Assembly: GCA_002385605.1 (NCBI GenBank)
Contig: DGDU01000046.1
Coordinates: 13,303-28,811, forward strand
Direction of reading: 5' to 3'
DNA from: Christensenella sp. UBA3944
GTDB lineage: Bacteria > Bacillota > Clostridia > Christensenellales > DTU072
DNA: 15,509 bases
The translations under genes were made by a program, and so were the position numbers. Below are positions 15,405 through 15,509 of the stretch, piece after piece (position 1 is the stretch's first letter; every line of letters starts with the position of its first letter). The notes below the pieces were generated by a model. That model ran no database searches. It had not been told where the DNA came from and saw nothing but the letters and a program-made list of their open reading frames with translations.

Positions 15405-15509
15405 ATGATTTCCACAAGAGGCAGATACGCTCTTAGGGTTATGATAGACCTTGCGGAGCACCAGAACGGCAGCTTTATACCCATGAAGGATGTCGCCGAA
15501 AGGCAGGGC
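15405..15509 (+). CDS. Rrf2-family transcriptional regulator (CymR/IscR type), 5' part only
   Basis: The first 35 codons are visible before the window ends. The N-terminus MISTRGRYALRVMIDLAEH, followed by IPMKDVAERQG, matches the start of the winged-helix DNA-binding domain of Rrf2 proteins; B. subtilis CymR and E. coli IscR begin alike. Placement directly after metY and cysK favours a CymR-like cysteine/sulfur repressor. An IscR-like Fe-S sensor cannot be excluded, because the region that could hold three cysteines is outside the window. An in-frame TTG (15402) directly precedes the ATG; GAGG lies 8 nt before the TTG and 11 nt before the ATG, so the TTG may be the true start. Confidence 0.88.
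   Translation, partial: MISTRGRYALRVMIDLAEHQNGSFIPMKDVAERQG

Noticed and set aside
14502..15461. Minus-strand 319-codon frame opposite cysK
   Set aside because: Long antisense frames are expected opposite C-ending-codon genes. The translation has no domain, while the cysK frame is unambiguous.
1..15509. Novel defence, mobile or CRISPR-type system
   Set aside because: No transposase, integrase, repeat-spacer array, toxin-antitoxin pair or unfamiliar multi-gene cassette is visible; all complete genes belong to well-known metabolic families.

Overview
The window reads as chromosomal DNA of a low-to-mid GC Bacillota member, most likely an uncultured gut-type clostridium. Supporting this are a GlgC/GlgD pair (GlgD is essentially a Bacillota protein), strong AGGAGG-type ribosome binding sites, sigma-A style promoters, an Rrf2-family sulfur or Fe-S regulator, and a lipoprotein with InlB/Flg_new (Listeria-Bacteroides) repeats. 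The taxonomic call is inference; no rRNA or other marker gene is present.

Layout. (1) Positions 1-1932, minus strand: the N-terminal 644 residues of a large surface lipoprotein that runs off the left edge. It has its own promoter, and candidate terminators separate it from the next operon. (2) Positions 2143-12909, minus strand: one compact operon transcribed right to left, ispE - glgB - glgC - glgD - glgA - glgP - GH13 amylase. Spacings run from a 19-nt overlap to 63 nt. It is a full bacterial glycogen cycle: GlgC/GlgD make ADP-glucose, GlgA elongates, GlgB branches, GlgP phosphorolyses outer chains, and the GH13 enzyme probably handles the limit dextrin or maltodextrins. The first gene is an isoprenoid (MEP pathway) kinase whose 3' end overlaps glgB. 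(3) Positions 12910-13094: a divergent regulatory region with a strong promoter embedded in a cluster of TTGGTA/TACCAA half-sites. (4) Positions 13095-15509, plus strand: a sulfur-assimilation cluster of O-acetylhomoserine sulfhydrylase (metY), cysteine synthase (cysK), and the first 35 codons of an Rrf2-family regulator (CymR/IscR type) cut by the right edge. The regulator is the natural candidate to bind the half-site cluster.

No RNA gene, mobile element, CRISPR array or clearly new defence-like system is visible. The most interesting signals are regulatory and architectural: the operator array before metY, the ispE start that coincides with a promoter -10 box, the ispE/glgB overlap, a small tandem duplication of the glgA 3' end, and the repeat-built lipoprotein.
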